Assembly (NCBI RefSeq): GCF_009690905.1
Contig: NZ_VOSW01000014.1
Span: 1 to 64,000, forward strand
Reading direction: 5' to 3'
DNA from: Paraburkholderia madseniana
GTDB taxonomy: Bacteria > Pseudomonadota > Gammaproteobacteria > Burkholderiales > Burkholderiaceae
Length of the DNA: 64,000 bases
Positions 1 through 9,418 of the stretch are shown in pieces. Both the position numbers and the translations under genes were made by a program. The notes under the pieces are model-generated. The model was not told the DNA's origin, ran no database searches, and worked only from the letters and a program-made list of their open reading frames with translations. Every line of letters begins with the position of its first letter. The first letter of the stretch is position 1.

Positions 1-2
1 GA

Positions 3-374
3 TTCAAGACCGTCGAGAAAGACATGAATCTGCGCGTGTACTGGCCCAGCGCATGCCCGCGTTGCCATCTCAAGGAGCGATGTTCGCCCAGCGACTATCG
101 CCGCATCCGACGATGGGAGCACGAACAAGTACTGGAAGTTATGCAGCGTCGACTCGACCGGAAGCCTGATGCAATGATCATCCGAAGAAGCACTGTCGAA
201 CACGTCTTCGGCACGCTGAAGCATTGGATGGGGGCCACCCACTTCCTGACCCGGACGCTGGGACACGTGAGCACGGAAATGAGTCTTCAGGTATTGGCCT
301 ACAACCTGAAGCGCGTCATGAATATACTTGGGGTTGCCGGGATGATGAAGGCGATGAGGATGACTGCAAGCTGA
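3..374 (+). pseudogene. IS1182-type transposase, C-terminal part (cut by window start)
   Basis: The reading frame is open from base 3, so the gene enters from outside the window; 123 residues are visible. The segment has the cysteine cluster CPRCHLKERCS followed by the C-terminal DDE region with VEHVFGTLKHWMG and LAYNLKRVMNILG, which is typical of IS1182-family transposases. The last catalytic acidic residue is probably the Glu in the VEHVFGTLK stretch. Whether the whole insertion sequence is intact cannot be judged because its left part is missing. No clear terminal inverted repeat is visible after the stop. It marks the left edge of a region rich in broken genes. Confidence 0.75.
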
Positions 375-816
375 AGCCCCAAGGGGCTTCTTGCGCCCGC
401 GGATGTTTGATTAGCGCACGCGAGACGCATCTAACTTTATCGACCGACCGGCAACCTCGCCCTCAGAGCCAAAACTGAGTTTCCACACAGGCTCGGCCGA
501 ACTCAGCCCGATGATGACTCAGGGCGTGAAGCGGTGTTACGTACTCGCTGCCACGCGACGGCTGTTTCTCAGGTACAACAGTCATTCAACCAGTCGTGAC
601 AGCCGGCAAGTCGTTGGCCTTGCCGTCGCTCGCGTGCACACGTTGTCCGATGTTTTGCGGTTGCAAGACGAGATCATGTCGATCGAAAGGAATTCAGAGT
701 TGCGCCTCTCGAACGGTCGCGCTCTGACACCGTGCCGCCTTTCGTACTCGGGCGGTATAAGACCGCATTCGGAGTCAAGCACTCAGACGAGCGGGGGCAT
801 CGCGGTCCCACGCATC
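375..816. other. Region without a recognisable intact gene
   Basis: About 440 bases between the transposase end and the stop of the truncated regulator. Short open frames occur on both strands but none has a convincing ribosome binding site or family motif. Because the neighbouring regulator lacks its usual C-terminal half, this stretch may hold decayed remains of that gene read leftward, but I could not align any part of it with confidence. Confidence 0.5.
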
Positions 817-2385
817 TCACCTGAGGGCAATATCGCCATATTGCGCAGCTGACCAGTTCAACGCGTGGTGGCCCGCAGTGGGCGACGATCGACGTACACT
901 GCCTGGTTCGGGGTTAAGCTGGTCCGCGCCGGCCCGCCTTGGCAGGCGAACAGCGTGGTGTTCGTGTCGCATGGTGATTGTTTCTACTTCGCCTTCGTCG
1001 CGAAGCTTCTGCAGCGCATACGCACGTGTGGATTCGTACAGCCAGTACAGAGCGCGTGGCCCCTCAAATTGCACATTCAGGAGAGATTTTGCGACGAGCG
1101 CGTCGATTCCCGCGATCGCACTGCTTAGGGAAAGCGTCGCGTCATATGCCACGACGCCGAGCGCTTCTAGCGTAAAGAGACCATCGAATACGGCAGTGCG
1201 CCGGAAGAGAGTCCGCTCTGTATGATCGAGCAACGCATGGCTCCAGTCAAAGGTCGCACGCAGGCTCTGGTGGCGCGGTCGTGCGGTACGATATCCACCG
1301 GTGAGAAACGCCATGCGGTCGTCCAGACAATGCCGTGCACCGTCGAGGCCAAGGGCAGCGACGCGGGCAGCCGCTAGTTCAATCGCGAGGGGTATGCCAT
1401 CCAGCCGTCGGCAAATCTCACCGACAAGCTGGAGCTGCTGGCCGTCGGCGCCCACGGTCAGCTGCATGGCGTTTGCACGCTGGAGGAACAACCTGACCGC
1501 CGAATGCCCACGGATATCGACTTGCGAGGTATACGCCGGTGGCGTTTCAAGCGGATCGACTTTGAATGTATGCTCGGGCGATATGCGCAACCGTTCCCTG
1601 CTGGTCACGACGACGCGCACGTGGTTATTTGCAGCGAGCAAGGCGTCGACTATCTCCGCCACGTGCGCGATCAGATGTTCAGCATTATCGATAAGTAGCA
1701 GCCCGCGCAGATCCGAAAGCGCGCACGCGACGCCTTTTTCAGGGACTCCAGCGCCCCCAGTCGGCCGACCGCAGCCTTTCATAATGGCATCGAGCATACC
1801 TTCCCGCGTCGTCACGCCAGATAGGTCGACGAAGTATGCGGGTTCGACCGAGTCTTCTTCAGTTCGACGCGCGACCTCGAGCGAGAGCCGCGTCTTGCCG
1901 ATCCCCCCAGCGCCCACGAGCGTTATCAGGCGCGAACTTTCGAGCATCGCGAGGATCCGCTGAACGGCCGTCTCCCGCCCGACCAACGCGATGTTCGACG
2001 GCAGCTGGTTCGCGTCTCGCATCGACCCGCCCATCCAGGAAGTGAGGGCCACGTCCGTTTTTTGCACGCAAAGCTGATACCCGCGCCCAGGCACCGTGAG
2101 GACAAGATTCCGGTCGGGTCCGAGAATTTTGCGCAAGGCCGACAGATGGACATGGATGTTGTTTTCCTCGACGATCGTTTGCGGCCACACCACGCTCATT
2201 AACTCGTCTTTGGTGACAAGGCGGCCGCCAGCCGAAACAAGCACGGCCAGGATATCGAAGGCCCGGGACCCAACGGGTATTGCTACCCCGTCTCGGCGCA
2301 GTTCCCGCGTTCCGAGATCGACACGAAACCGGCCCAGTTCCATCACGCCGGTGGTGAGGTTTAGAGGACGATCGAAGGCTGCCAT
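817..2385 (-). pseudogene. Truncated winged-helix / NB-ARC ATPase transcriptional regulator
   Basis: The N-terminal part (about residues 10-100) is an OmpR-like winged helix: SRAFDILAVLV, then VHLSALRKILG and a VPGRGYQL wing. A signalling ATPase domain follows, with Walker A LVGAGGIGKTRL near residue 157, LLLIDNAEH as Walker B, and RLDGIPLAIELAAAR. Relatives are usually 900 or more residues with a TPR-like C-terminal half. This frame stops after about 522 residues, and its last 40 residues look frame-shifted: ALNWSAAQYGDIAL resembles the family sequence again after a garbled stretch. I read it as a decaying or 3'-truncated gene. The start is uncertain: ATG at 2385 or GTG at 2430, neither with a good ribosome binding site. 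It lies head to head with the LysR gene, so the two may share a promoter region. Confidence 0.7.
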
Positions 2386-2652
2386 GTGAATGCTCGCGTG
2401 GGTCGAAGTGAAACGGAGTCTGCCGATCACAATCGCGCTTTAGGTAGGCGCGAGCAGGTAGTTGGCGCATGTCGCACCTGCTCAACCGTCGTTGTGCATC
2501 GGGACCGAATATCGCGTCCTGCCCGTCGTCGGCCGCTCTCGTCGCGAGAATCGCCCGATCAAGTGCACTTACAATGTTGTGGCAAGTGTGCCTGCTTTGC
2601 TTTTTTCGAGAAACTGGCCCATCAACGAAAGTATTTTGAAAATAGTTCAACA

Positions 2653-3573
2653 ATGAATGTTACTTTGGATGAGCTTCAGGCCTTTTCAGCCGTTGTAGAT
2701 ACGGGCTCAATGACGGCCGCAGCGCACCATCTGAACCTGACGGTGTCGGCGGTAAGTCGCTTGCTCGGGCGCCTCGAGGAAAAGCTGAAAACGACACTGC
2801 TCCGCCGAAACACGCGCAAACTCGAGCTCACCGAGGAGGGACGGGTATTCCTTCAGCATGCGCGAGCGATCATCGACTCTGTCGAAACCGCAGAAGAACT
2901 GATGGTCGCACAGCGCGAAACGCCTTCGGGGCGGCTGCGGATCGACGCCGCGGCACCATTCATGCGGCATGTGATCGTGCCACTCGTGCAGGGCTACCGA
3001 GAGCGCTATCCGCATGTCACTCTGGAGCTCAACACCAACGACCGCATCATTGATCTGCTCGAAAGTCGCACCGACATAGCGATCAGAATCGCCCGCCTCA
3101 AGGATTCGACATTGCACAGCAGGCTCCTTGGAAATAGCCGGATGCGCATTCTCGCGAGTCGGGGCTACCTCGAGAAGCATGGTCAGCCGCGCAACGTTGA
3201 AGAGCTTGGCAAGCATGTGCTTCTGGGCTTCAATCAGCCGGAGTCGCTTAATGTCTGGCCACTGTTAGGCGCTGATGGTGAGCCTTATCGTATTGAGCCA
3301 GTCGCTTATTCGTCGAGCGGCGAGACACTTCGGCAACTGGCGCTTCAGGGCGTTGGAATAGTTTGCCTTTCGGACTTCATGACCGCACGGGACCGTGAGG
3401 CCGGACGGCTCGTCCAGATCCTCACTCGGGAGACGAGTGATGTTCGCCAAACGATCCATGCTGTCTATTACCGCAATACGGCCCTGTCTTCGCGGATCGC
3501 TTCCTTCGTGGATTACCTGATCGACGCCATAGGTGGCACACCCACACGGGAGGCGGTGCCTTGGGCGCAATGA
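2653..3573 (+). CDS. LysR-family transcriptional regulator
   Basis: A 306-residue protein of normal LysR length. Residues 1-60 form the helix-turn-helix (LDELQAFSAVVDTGSMTAAA, then LTVSAVSRLLGRLEEKL and LLRRNTRKLELTEEG). Residues about 90-290 form the effector-binding domain, starting GRLRIDAAAPFMRHVIVP. The open frame runs further upstream, but ATG 2653 is where LysR homology begins, so it is the chosen start. The type resembles the LTTR subgroup that often controls an adjacent divergent oxidoreductase gene. Here the divergent neighbour is instead a damaged NB-ARC regulator, so the target is unknown. The gene looks intact. Confidence 0.85.
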   Translation: MNVTLDELQAFSAVVDTGSMTAAAHHLNLTVSAVSRLLGRLEEKLKTTLLRRNTRKLELTEEGRVFLQHARAIIDSVETAEELMVAQRETPSGRLRIDAAAPFMRHVIVPLVQGYRERYPHVTLELNTNDRIIDLLESRTDIAIRIARLKDSTLHSRLLGNSRMRILASRGYLEKHGQPRNVEELGKHVLLGFNQPESLNVWPLLGADGEPYRIEPVAYSSSGETLRQLALQGVGIVCLSDFMTARDREAGRLVQILTRETSDVRQTIHAVYYRNTALSSRIASFVDYLIDAIGGTPTREAVPWAQ

Positions 3574-3861
3574 GAGTAAAGCCATTTCGAGTACGCGCTG
3601 TTCGAATCGCGACCCGATTCACACGACTCGCCGGCACCCAGTGAATCGCCCGACATTTCTGTTGAGCCTCCTGCCGCTGCAACAATCGCGAGCGTGGTCG
3701 TGCCCTGCAATTTCGGTGACTTGATAAAACGAACGGGTTGCCGATTCAGTGACCGCAGAGCAGTTGCACGTCCGCTCACGACCACCCTCGACTGCCGTTC
3801 GTCACCGTGCGCCAGCAATGGCCGCTTGCAAGGTACAACGGCCGTTCCTTTTACCCGTTTG
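3574..3861. other. Intergenic stretch, no gene recognised
   Basis: About 290 bases between the LysR gene and the remnant transposase. Overlapping short frames exist on both strands without ribosome binding sites or family motifs. Nothing regulatory could be assigned with confidence. Confidence 0.4.
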
Positions 3862-4830
3862 TCAGGCCGATCGTCTTGAGGTTTGTTCGACGCCTGCCCA
3901 TGTCCGCGGGCTCGGGGGCGCGCGACGGCGCGTGCGGGCAGGCGTTGAATAAACCTGAAGGGAGGAAACCGCGGAGTGCCCCGATGCAATGGGAGTCTGC
4001 TTACCTTCAGGCGTGAGCCACTTGGCCATTCTTCGCAGATTTTGCGCAGTTGCTGCCATCAGAAACTCATCATGAGCACCGCTTGGACCACGCAGTCGCA
4101 AGCGATCGAGTTTGAGGATGCGCTTGAGGTGAGCGAAGAGCATTTCCACCTTCTTTCGTTGCCGGCGCGACTGTTTGTACTCCGGGGTTGCCGCGATGCG
4201 CCTCGCTTCATCGCGTGCAGCTTCATGGACGCTGCGCACGACTTTGCGAAACTGCGTATTCGGACAGCATCGATCCTTCATCGAACAGCCGTCACAGTCC
4301 ATCTGGCTCGCTCGGTAGACGATGGTGTCGGCTTTCGTGACATGTGTGCGGGGATTCCTGAATGGACGCCAGTCGCTGCGTAGCGCGTTCCCCGCAGGAC
4401 ATCGATACTCGTTGGCCTGTTCATTCCAGATAAATTCGCTGCGCGAGAACGTATTGTCCTTGCGCGTTGTTTTATCCCAGACTGAAACGTGTGGCTCAAT
4501 GTGCTTCTGTTCAACCATCCAGCCAAGCAGCGCTGCTGTGCCGTATGCGGTGTCACCTACCAGTCGGCGAGGCTTCAGGTCCCGTTGGTGTTCAACACGA
4601 TCGATCATTGTCCTGGTTGATTCGACCTCTTGTGACCGGTTCGCCGGCGTCGCTTCAACATCCACAATGATCCCTGCCTGCAGATCAATCAGGTAATTCG
4701 TCGAATAGGCAAAGAACGCGGGACCACCCGGTGCGGCCGTCCATCGTGCAGCAGGATCGGTCAGGGATATCTTCTTTGGAGGCGTCGAAGACGCTGCTGG
4801 CTCAGACGTATCACCTTTAAATACAGCAAG
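3862..4830 (-). pseudogene. IS1182-type transposase, 5'-truncated
   Basis: The frame is open from 4830, just after an in-frame TAA at 4831-4833, down to 3862 (322 residues). It carries FAYSTNYLIDLQAG, VGDTAYGTAALLGWMV with a catalytic-type Asp, the cluster CDGCSMKDRCC, and the C-terminal EMLFAHLKRILKLDR. About the first third of a normal transposase is missing, so the element cannot be autonomous. The C-terminal tail after RMAKWLTPEG departs from the family and runs into an inverted-repeat sequence. It is a different copy from the transposase fragment at the window start. Confidence 0.8.
3882..3953. repeat. Near-palindromic inverted repeat at the end of the transposase remnant
   Basis: Two 18-base arms (3882-3899 and 3936-3953) are inverted copies with two mismatches. 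Their core is cgcctgccc paired with gggcaggcg, and the loop is GC-rich with 36 bases. The structure overlaps the last codons of the transposase frame. It could be a strong hairpin, an insertion-sequence end, or a REP-like palindromic element. No T-run follows either side, so a classic terminator is less likely. Confidence 0.55.
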
Positions 4831-5017
4831 TTATCCGTGCACGCTCGCCACCATCAAGTTGCGCGTTGTGCGCTCGCGGACGGCCATTCCTCAGCCTGGT
4901 GCGCGAAATATGTGCGTAATCCCTGGACCAGGGAAATCCCTTGACCCGCCGGCAATCGAGAATATTTCGCTCCAACCTGGACACGACGGCCATTCGGTTG
5001 GTGAAGTAGACCTGCGA

Positions 5018-5075
5018 ATTGACTTGCATCCTGTTCGAATACTGTATAAATTCACAGTACTGTTTTTATATACAG
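5018..5075 (+). promoter_or_regulatory. SOS promoter with two tandem LexA boxes
   Basis: A perfect CTG-N10-CAG LexA box lies at 5042-5057, inside the 20-mer tactgtataaattcacagta. A second CTG-N10-CAG box lies at 5060-5075, three bases on. A possible -35 TTGACT is at 5019-5024, with 17 bases to CTGTAT, so LexA would cover the -10 region. The start codon of the following gene is at 5084, only eight bases after the second box, so the transcript leader must be very short. A diverged copy of the same 55 bases sits at 44044-44098. Confidence 0.8.
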
Positions 5076-5083
5076 GATCGGTC

Positions 5084-5365
5084 ATGAACCAGCTTATCCG
5101 CATCTTGAACGACGGTGATCGCGAAACGCTCGCGTGGCTGCGCAAGCATGTCGGAGACGTGCGCGTGGCTGCCGCTGCACGGCATCTGGGAGGCAACGGC
5201 AAACCATATCTGTCAGCGGTGTGCCGCTATCTCGGCGTACGTCCACCAACGCCTCATCAACATAGCCGGCCTGTTGAAGACTGCACGGTCGGCGATAACT
5301 ATCTTGCCCAGATCCGCCAGTTGTTGGCACAGCGAAACCAGGCGTTGTTGAAGCATCAACCTTGA
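5084..5365 (+). CDS. Small probable DNA-binding protein behind LexA boxes, function unknown
   Basis: A 93-residue protein starting MNQLIRILNDGDRETLAW. The middle part, VRVAAAARHLGGNGKPYLSAVCRYLGV, could form a helix-turn-helix, with the rest helical and polar. I do not recognise the family. ATG 5084 is preferred over upstream in-frame starts because those lie inside or before the promoter. Two LexA boxes end eight bases before it, so expression on DNA damage is expected. The stop overlaps a possible TTG start of the next frame, and the next gene begins 38 bases on, which suggests a two-gene transcript. In beta-proteobacteria similar operators often precede the imuA-imuB-dnaE2 mutagenesis genes, but no such genes are here. 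Confidence 0.6.
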   Translation: MNQLIRILNDGDRETLAWLRKHVGDVRVAAAARHLGGNGKPYLSAVCRYLGVRPPTPHQHSRPVEDCTVGDNYLAQIRQLLAQRNQALLKHQP

Positions 5366-5403
5366 TGCTGCGAGTTGCCGCGAGTCCTCAGGAAGATAAC
5401 AGC

Positions 5404-5808
5404 ATGATTAACGACTCTGCTCTTGATAGGGATGTCCACGACATCAATCCTGTCGCCCTCGAACGCGCACTCCGCAGCGCGTCGCTCGACCTCCAGCAGA
5501 TCATTGCCACGGTCGCAGGTCGTCACCTCGACAGTGGCCGTCGCCGTTACTCAAGCGGCGCGCGATTGCCGACCTGGCGCACGCTGCTGACAATCGACGA
5601 ACAGGTCTTTGAGAATCGGGGCTTCCTGGCGAGGCACAACGAGACAGTGCGCTCGACGTTTGTCCGGTTTGAGGACAGTCGTTTGTCCGGCATGGATCTC
5701 GACGAACCCGTCGACTGGCGGCGTGACGACGACAACTTGCCAGCCGTGTACCTGCTCGTGCGCGCACTGGTACAGGCCGACGCTACCGATGTGGCCACTC
5801 AGGACTAA
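5404..5808 (+). CDS. Hypothetical protein, second gene of the SOS-type unit
   Basis: 134 residues, acidic overall, with no signal peptide or membrane segment. ATG 5404 has an AGGAAGA ribosome binding site nine bases upstream, which decides it against the in-frame TTG at 5362. The middle part contains WRTLLTIDEQVFENRGFLARH and a charged LDEPVDWRRDDDNLPAVYLL. I do not recognise the family. It follows the small LexA-controlled gene on the same strand with a 38-base gap and is probably co-transcribed. The downstream sequence is a transporter fragment on the other strand. Confidence 0.6.
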   Translation: MINDSALDRDVHDINPVALERALRSASLDLQQIIATVAGRHLDSGRRRYSSGARLPTWRTLLTIDEQVFENRGFLARHNETVRSTFVRFEDSRLSGMDLDEPVDWRRDDDNLPAVYLLVRALVQADATDVATQD

Positions 5809-5865
5809 TGCGCCAAGCCCGTATCGATCGGCGGAGATCACTCCACCGGCCTGCACTACAGACGT

Positions 5866-6252
5866 TCAATACCCGGTCTTGAATTTCTGCCAGAGCCGGT
5901 TGCGCAAGCGCAGAACGTCTGCCGGCAAGGGCAGTTCCGGATACATTGTGGCCAACTCAGTCTCGCGTGGGAAAATCTGTGGGTTCGCTGCGAGTTCAGG
6001 TTTGATATAGGGCTTGGACGCCAGATTTCCGTTGGGGTAGAACACCTCATTCGTGATCGCAGCATGAACTTTTGGCTGCAAGATGTAGTTGATCCATTTA
6101 AGAGCAGCGTCGGCATGAGCCGCATCGGATGGAATCGCCATCAGGCCAAACCAGATTGGCACACTCCAGGCCGAAGAAATTGATCGGGCCAGGTGAAACC
6201 CGTACCGCCCGAATCTACGTACTGCAAATCTCGAAAAAACAGTTACTTCCAC
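5866..6252 (-). pseudogene. PotF-like polyamine ABC transporter binding protein, C-terminal fragment
   Basis: The last 100 or so residues match the C-terminal part of periplasmic putrescine/spermidine-binding proteins. They include WFGLMAIPSDAAH, ALKWINYILQPKVHAAI, FYPNGNLASKPYIKPEL and the terminal RLRNRLWQKFKTGY. Upstream of about 6165 the homology jumps frame (GGTGFTWPDQF is readable in another frame) and then ends. About two thirds of the gene, including the signal peptide, are gone. This is a remnant, not a functional gene. Confidence 0.8.
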
Positions 6253-6356
6253 TACGAGAAGCGCACTAGCATTGCCCGGCTAACAATAAACCGGCGAGCG
6301 CACGCATTCAAATACGTCAATCGACGCGCAGCCTAACGACCAAAAAAAGAACCGTC

Positions 6357-7964
6357 ATGGCTCAAATTAATGTGTCTGCGCGACTGGCGCTTGGCTTCGG
6401 CACAGTCCTCCTACTGCTCACGGCCATTTCCGCTGTGGGGATGAGCGGTGTGGCCAGTATCCGCGGCAAACTCGACGACATCGTCGAGGTCCACGACGTC
6501 GAGACGGCTCGTGTGACTAACCTGCGGGGCGCGGTGAGCGGCATTGCCATTGCGATCCGCAATATGGCCTTGTTGACTGACGAGAAAGACGTAGCCAGCG
6601 AGCAGGCGTCCATTGCGAAGCAGGAAACGGTTTATACAGAGAACTATCAGGCGCTTGGGCGCCTGTTCAACGCGTCCCCCCTGACGACCGACGACGAGCG
6701 CCGGCTATTCACCATGCTCAGGCAGGAAGAAGCCGCAACCTTACCGCTCGTCGAAAAGGAAGCACGGAGTTGGGCGCTGTCGACTGATCAGGACGCGGCA
6801 GTGAAGGTCCTCGTGAGTGAAGTACGTCCGAAACAGGTCGTGTGGCTATCCACCCTCGACGAACTGCTTGCACTGGAACAAACCCGCAGTCGGGCCGCAG
6901 CGAACCGCGCCACTTCCACCTATGCGACCTTGCAGGTGGTCACCGCCGCCTCGGTGGCAACCGCGCTGCTGATCGGTTTGACGGCGGCGTTTCTGATTAC
7001 GCGCGGCATACTCAGGCAGCTTGGTGCGGAACCCGCCGAGGCACAGCGCATCGCACGGGAGATCGCCGCCGGCAATCTTGCGGTGACAGTCAAACTGCAC
7101 AAAGGCGACGCGCATAGCCTGATGGCCTCGCTCGACACGATGCGCGTGCAACTGACATCCATCGTCACGCAAATCAAGACTTCAGCAGAGTCGATCGCTG
7201 TACGTGCCGTCGAGACGGCCGAAGGCAATGTCGATCTTTCGCAGCGTACCGAGCAGCAAGCCGCCTCGCTGCAGCAGACGGCTGCCAGCATGGCGGAACT
7301 GACTACCACTGTCAGGCAGAACAGCGAGGACGCCATGCAAGCAAGCGCGATTGCGAACATCGCTTCCGACACCGCCGTCCAGGGTGGCCACGTCGTCAAA
7401 CGCGTCGTCACGACCATGCAGGACATCTCCACGAGTTCTTCGAAAGTTGGGCAGATCATCAGTGTGATCGAAGGCATCGCGTTCCAGACCAATATCCTTG
7501 CACTGAACGCCGCTGTCGAAGCGGCCCGCGCCGGTAATCAAGGACGTGGATTTGCGGTTGTCGCGAGTGAGGTCCGCACGCTGGCGCAGCGCAGCGCGGG
7601 AGCGGCCAAGGAAATCAAGGCGTTGATTGAACAGTCGGCCGGGCATGTCGTAGCCGGCGCTCACCTCGTTACCGAGGCAGGCGCGACGATTGACCAGGTC
7701 ATGCGATCGGTGCATCAGCTCACCGGAATCATGGGCAAGATCGCGCATGCATCGACCACGCAAACAGCGGGCATCGAGCAGGTCAACCACGCCGTTGCCG
7801 AAATGGATAAGGTCACCCAGCAGAATGCGGCACTCGTCGAGCAAGTTTCCACTGCGGCGCGATCCATGGCCAGCCGGGCAAGCGGTCTGCGCGATACAGT
7901 GGCTGTCTTCAGAATCGGCGATGCACAAGAAGCGGACGCCTCCATGCATGGCGAGGTTGTCTAA
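6357..7964 (+). CDS. Methyl-accepting chemotaxis protein
   Basis: A 535-residue transmembrane chemoreceptor. TM1 is about residues 10-30. It is followed by a helical periplasmic sensor (four-helix-bundle type, about 31-190), then TM2 around [20 protein letters not shown], a HAMP linker to about residue 265, and the cytoplasmic signalling domain. The hairpin tip lies near residues 371-406 and contains the invariant [20 protein letters not shown] and [10 protein letters not shown]. There is no C-terminal NWETF-type CheR-binding pentapeptide. The length is normal. It stands alone, convergent with the glycosyltransferase to its right. The ligand is unknown. Confidence 0.93.
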   Translation: MAQINVSARLALGFGTVLLLLTAISAVGMSGVASIRGKLDDIVEVHDVETARVTNLRGAVSGIAIAIRNMALLTDEKDVASEQASIAKQETVYTENYQALGRLFNASPLTTDDERRLFTMLRQEEAATLPLVEKEARSWALSTDQDAAVKVLVSEVRPKQVVWLSTLDELLALEQTRSRAAANRATSTYATLQVVTAASVATALLIGLTAAFLITRGILRQLGAEPAEAQRIAREIAAGNLAVTVKLHKGDAHSLMASLDTMRVQLTSIVTQIKTSAESIAVRAVETAEGNVDLSQRTEQQAASLQQTAASMAELTTTVRQNSEDAMQASAIANIASDTAVQGGHVVKRVVTTMQDISTSSSKVGQIISVIEGIAFQTNILALNAAVEAARAGNQGRGFAVVASEVRTLAQRSAGAAKEIKALIEQSAGHVVAGAHLVTEAGATIDQVMRSVHQLTGIMGKIAHASTTQTAGIEQVNHAVAEMDKVTQQNAALVEQVSTAARSMASRASGLRDTVAVFRIGDAQEADASMHGEVV

Positions 7965-8029
7965 CGCGCGGCACTGACGCAACCCATCCGCCGCGCTTGC
8001 AGACAGTCAGGCTCAGGCAGCGTTCGCGG

Positions 8030-9271
8030 CTATCGCAACACGCCAGAAGATTGGGAGCTATCTGCGGCGAACGCAGGGTATGCGGAAGGTGGCACGCCTT
8101 GGCCGATACACATGATTTCGGCAAGGCGCTCAGCATAATACTCAGGAAGATACTGGTCGACGTCGTATCTTCTCTCAGGGTTCGAAAGATGCGTGGCCAG
8201 TTGCCCAAGCGCCAGCTTCAGACTCTCCGGATCAGTGCGGAATTTGATCTTGTTGCCTACAGCGTCCGCGGTCGTCGCCATGCTTCCGCCATCGCGAACG
8301 AGCGCAGGCAGGCCGAGCATCGCCGCCTCGATGATGATGAGCGGCGCGTTTTCCGCGCACACCGACGGTACGATGACCGCGTCGGCGAAGCGCTGCAGGT
8401 CCGAGAACAACCGTTCCTGCGGCAAGCTGCCGAAAAAAATCAGCTTGCCACATTCGATGAGTGATGCGAAGCGTTGCTCGATAACCGCGCGCTCGGGACC
8501 CTCGCCATAAACACCGATAGCGTTGATATGCTCAAAATCCGCCGCTTGCGCGAGCTCGATGAACTGCGCGAGGCCTTTTTCCTGCGAGATTCTTCCAGCG
8601 AACGCAAGATTGAAACGGTCTTTGTTACGGACGGCCGAGGGAATCAGCGCAACCGGCACAGCGGACGGATTATGCAGGATCACCGTGTTGCGGATTCCGC
8701 AGCGGTGCAGTGCCTCCTGCATGAAGGCACTGGGGCAAAGAATCTGATCGAATACGCGCGACGGATGGCACGCCGCACGCACGGCATGCCAGTACGCCTT
8801 TGTCATGAGGTCATGCATGAGGCCCTTTGGCGACGAACGAAGCTTGAACGCCGTGCGCGTACTCAACATTTCAAGCGGCAGAATCAGGGGCTTGCCCTTC
8901 TCGAAGTATTGCATCATCGGGTTGTAATAGACGAGATGGTAGTCGTGGCACGTATGGTACGTGCGGTAGCCCAAATCGCGCTTGTATCGTGCGATAACGC
9001 TCAGGATCGAAGGCGAGAGAGCGTTATGGTAGTTATGCACCAGCACCCGATGCGGCCGAAACGCGAGAATTGCTTTCTCGAGCGCGTGAGCGGCAGCAAC
9101 ATTCCATATTCTCGACAACATGGAAGTCTGCGCGACGAATCGACTATCGTCGAAGCGCTCGACCTCAACCCCGGATAGAGTACTCAGAAGCCCTGCAGAT
9201 TGTTTATAGACAATCTCCGCGCCGCCCATATGCAAGAAATCGTTGATCAGCAATACCCTCCAGCGCTGCAT
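8030..9271 (-). CDS. Glycosyltransferase family 4 (exopolysaccharide assembly)
   Basis: A 413-residue cytoplasmic enzyme, GT-B fold. The N-terminus MQRWRVLLINDFLHMGGAE is the usual donor-side glycine loop. The C-terminal half has FAGRISQEKGLAQFIELA and the EX7E-type stretch AENAPLIIIEAAMLGLPAL. ATG 9271 has a purine-rich GAGGAGCGGGGAG just upstream, so I prefer it to the GTG at 9307. It closely resembles the enzyme at 26460-27632: both start with INDF, GGAE and a SGVEVE segment, so they are paralogues. It is the last gene of a leftward run starting with the tyrosine kinase gene. The sugar it transfers cannot be read from sequence. Confidence 0.88.
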   Translation of the reverse strand: MQRWRVLLINDFLHMGGAEIVYKQSAGLLSTLSGVEVERFDDSRFVAQTSMLSRIWNVAAAHALEKAILAFRPHRVLVHNYHNALSPSILSVIARYKRDLGYRTYHTCHDYHLVYYNPMMQYFEKGKPLILPLEMLSTRTAFKLRSSPKGLMHDLMTKAYWHAVRAACHPSRVFDQILCPSAFMQEALHRCGIRNTVILHNPSAVPVALIPSAVRNKDRFNLAFAGRISQEKGLAQFIELAQAADFEHINAIGVYGEGPERAVIEQRFASLIECGKLIFFGSLPQERLFSDLQRFADAVIVPSVCAENAPLIIIEAAMLGLPALVRDGGSMATTADAVGNKIKFRTDPESLKLALGQLATHLSNPERRYDVDQYLPEYYAERLAEIMCIGQGVPPSAYPAFAADSSQSSGVLR

Positions 9272-9418
9272 CTCCCCGCTCCTCTTTGACTGCACAAATG
9301 GGATCACGCAAAACGTGGACGGTATAGCTGGAATTCCTCGCTCGGAAGATGCTAGCGTGTCGTACCCAACGGCTGTGTTTGCCAGGACACGTAGCGCAAC
9401 AGGATGTGCAGCGCACCA

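Noticed and set aside
4859..5083. Upstream extension of the SOS gene frame to 4859
   Set aside because: It would place the LexA boxes inside the coding region; the ATG at 5084 fits the promoter.
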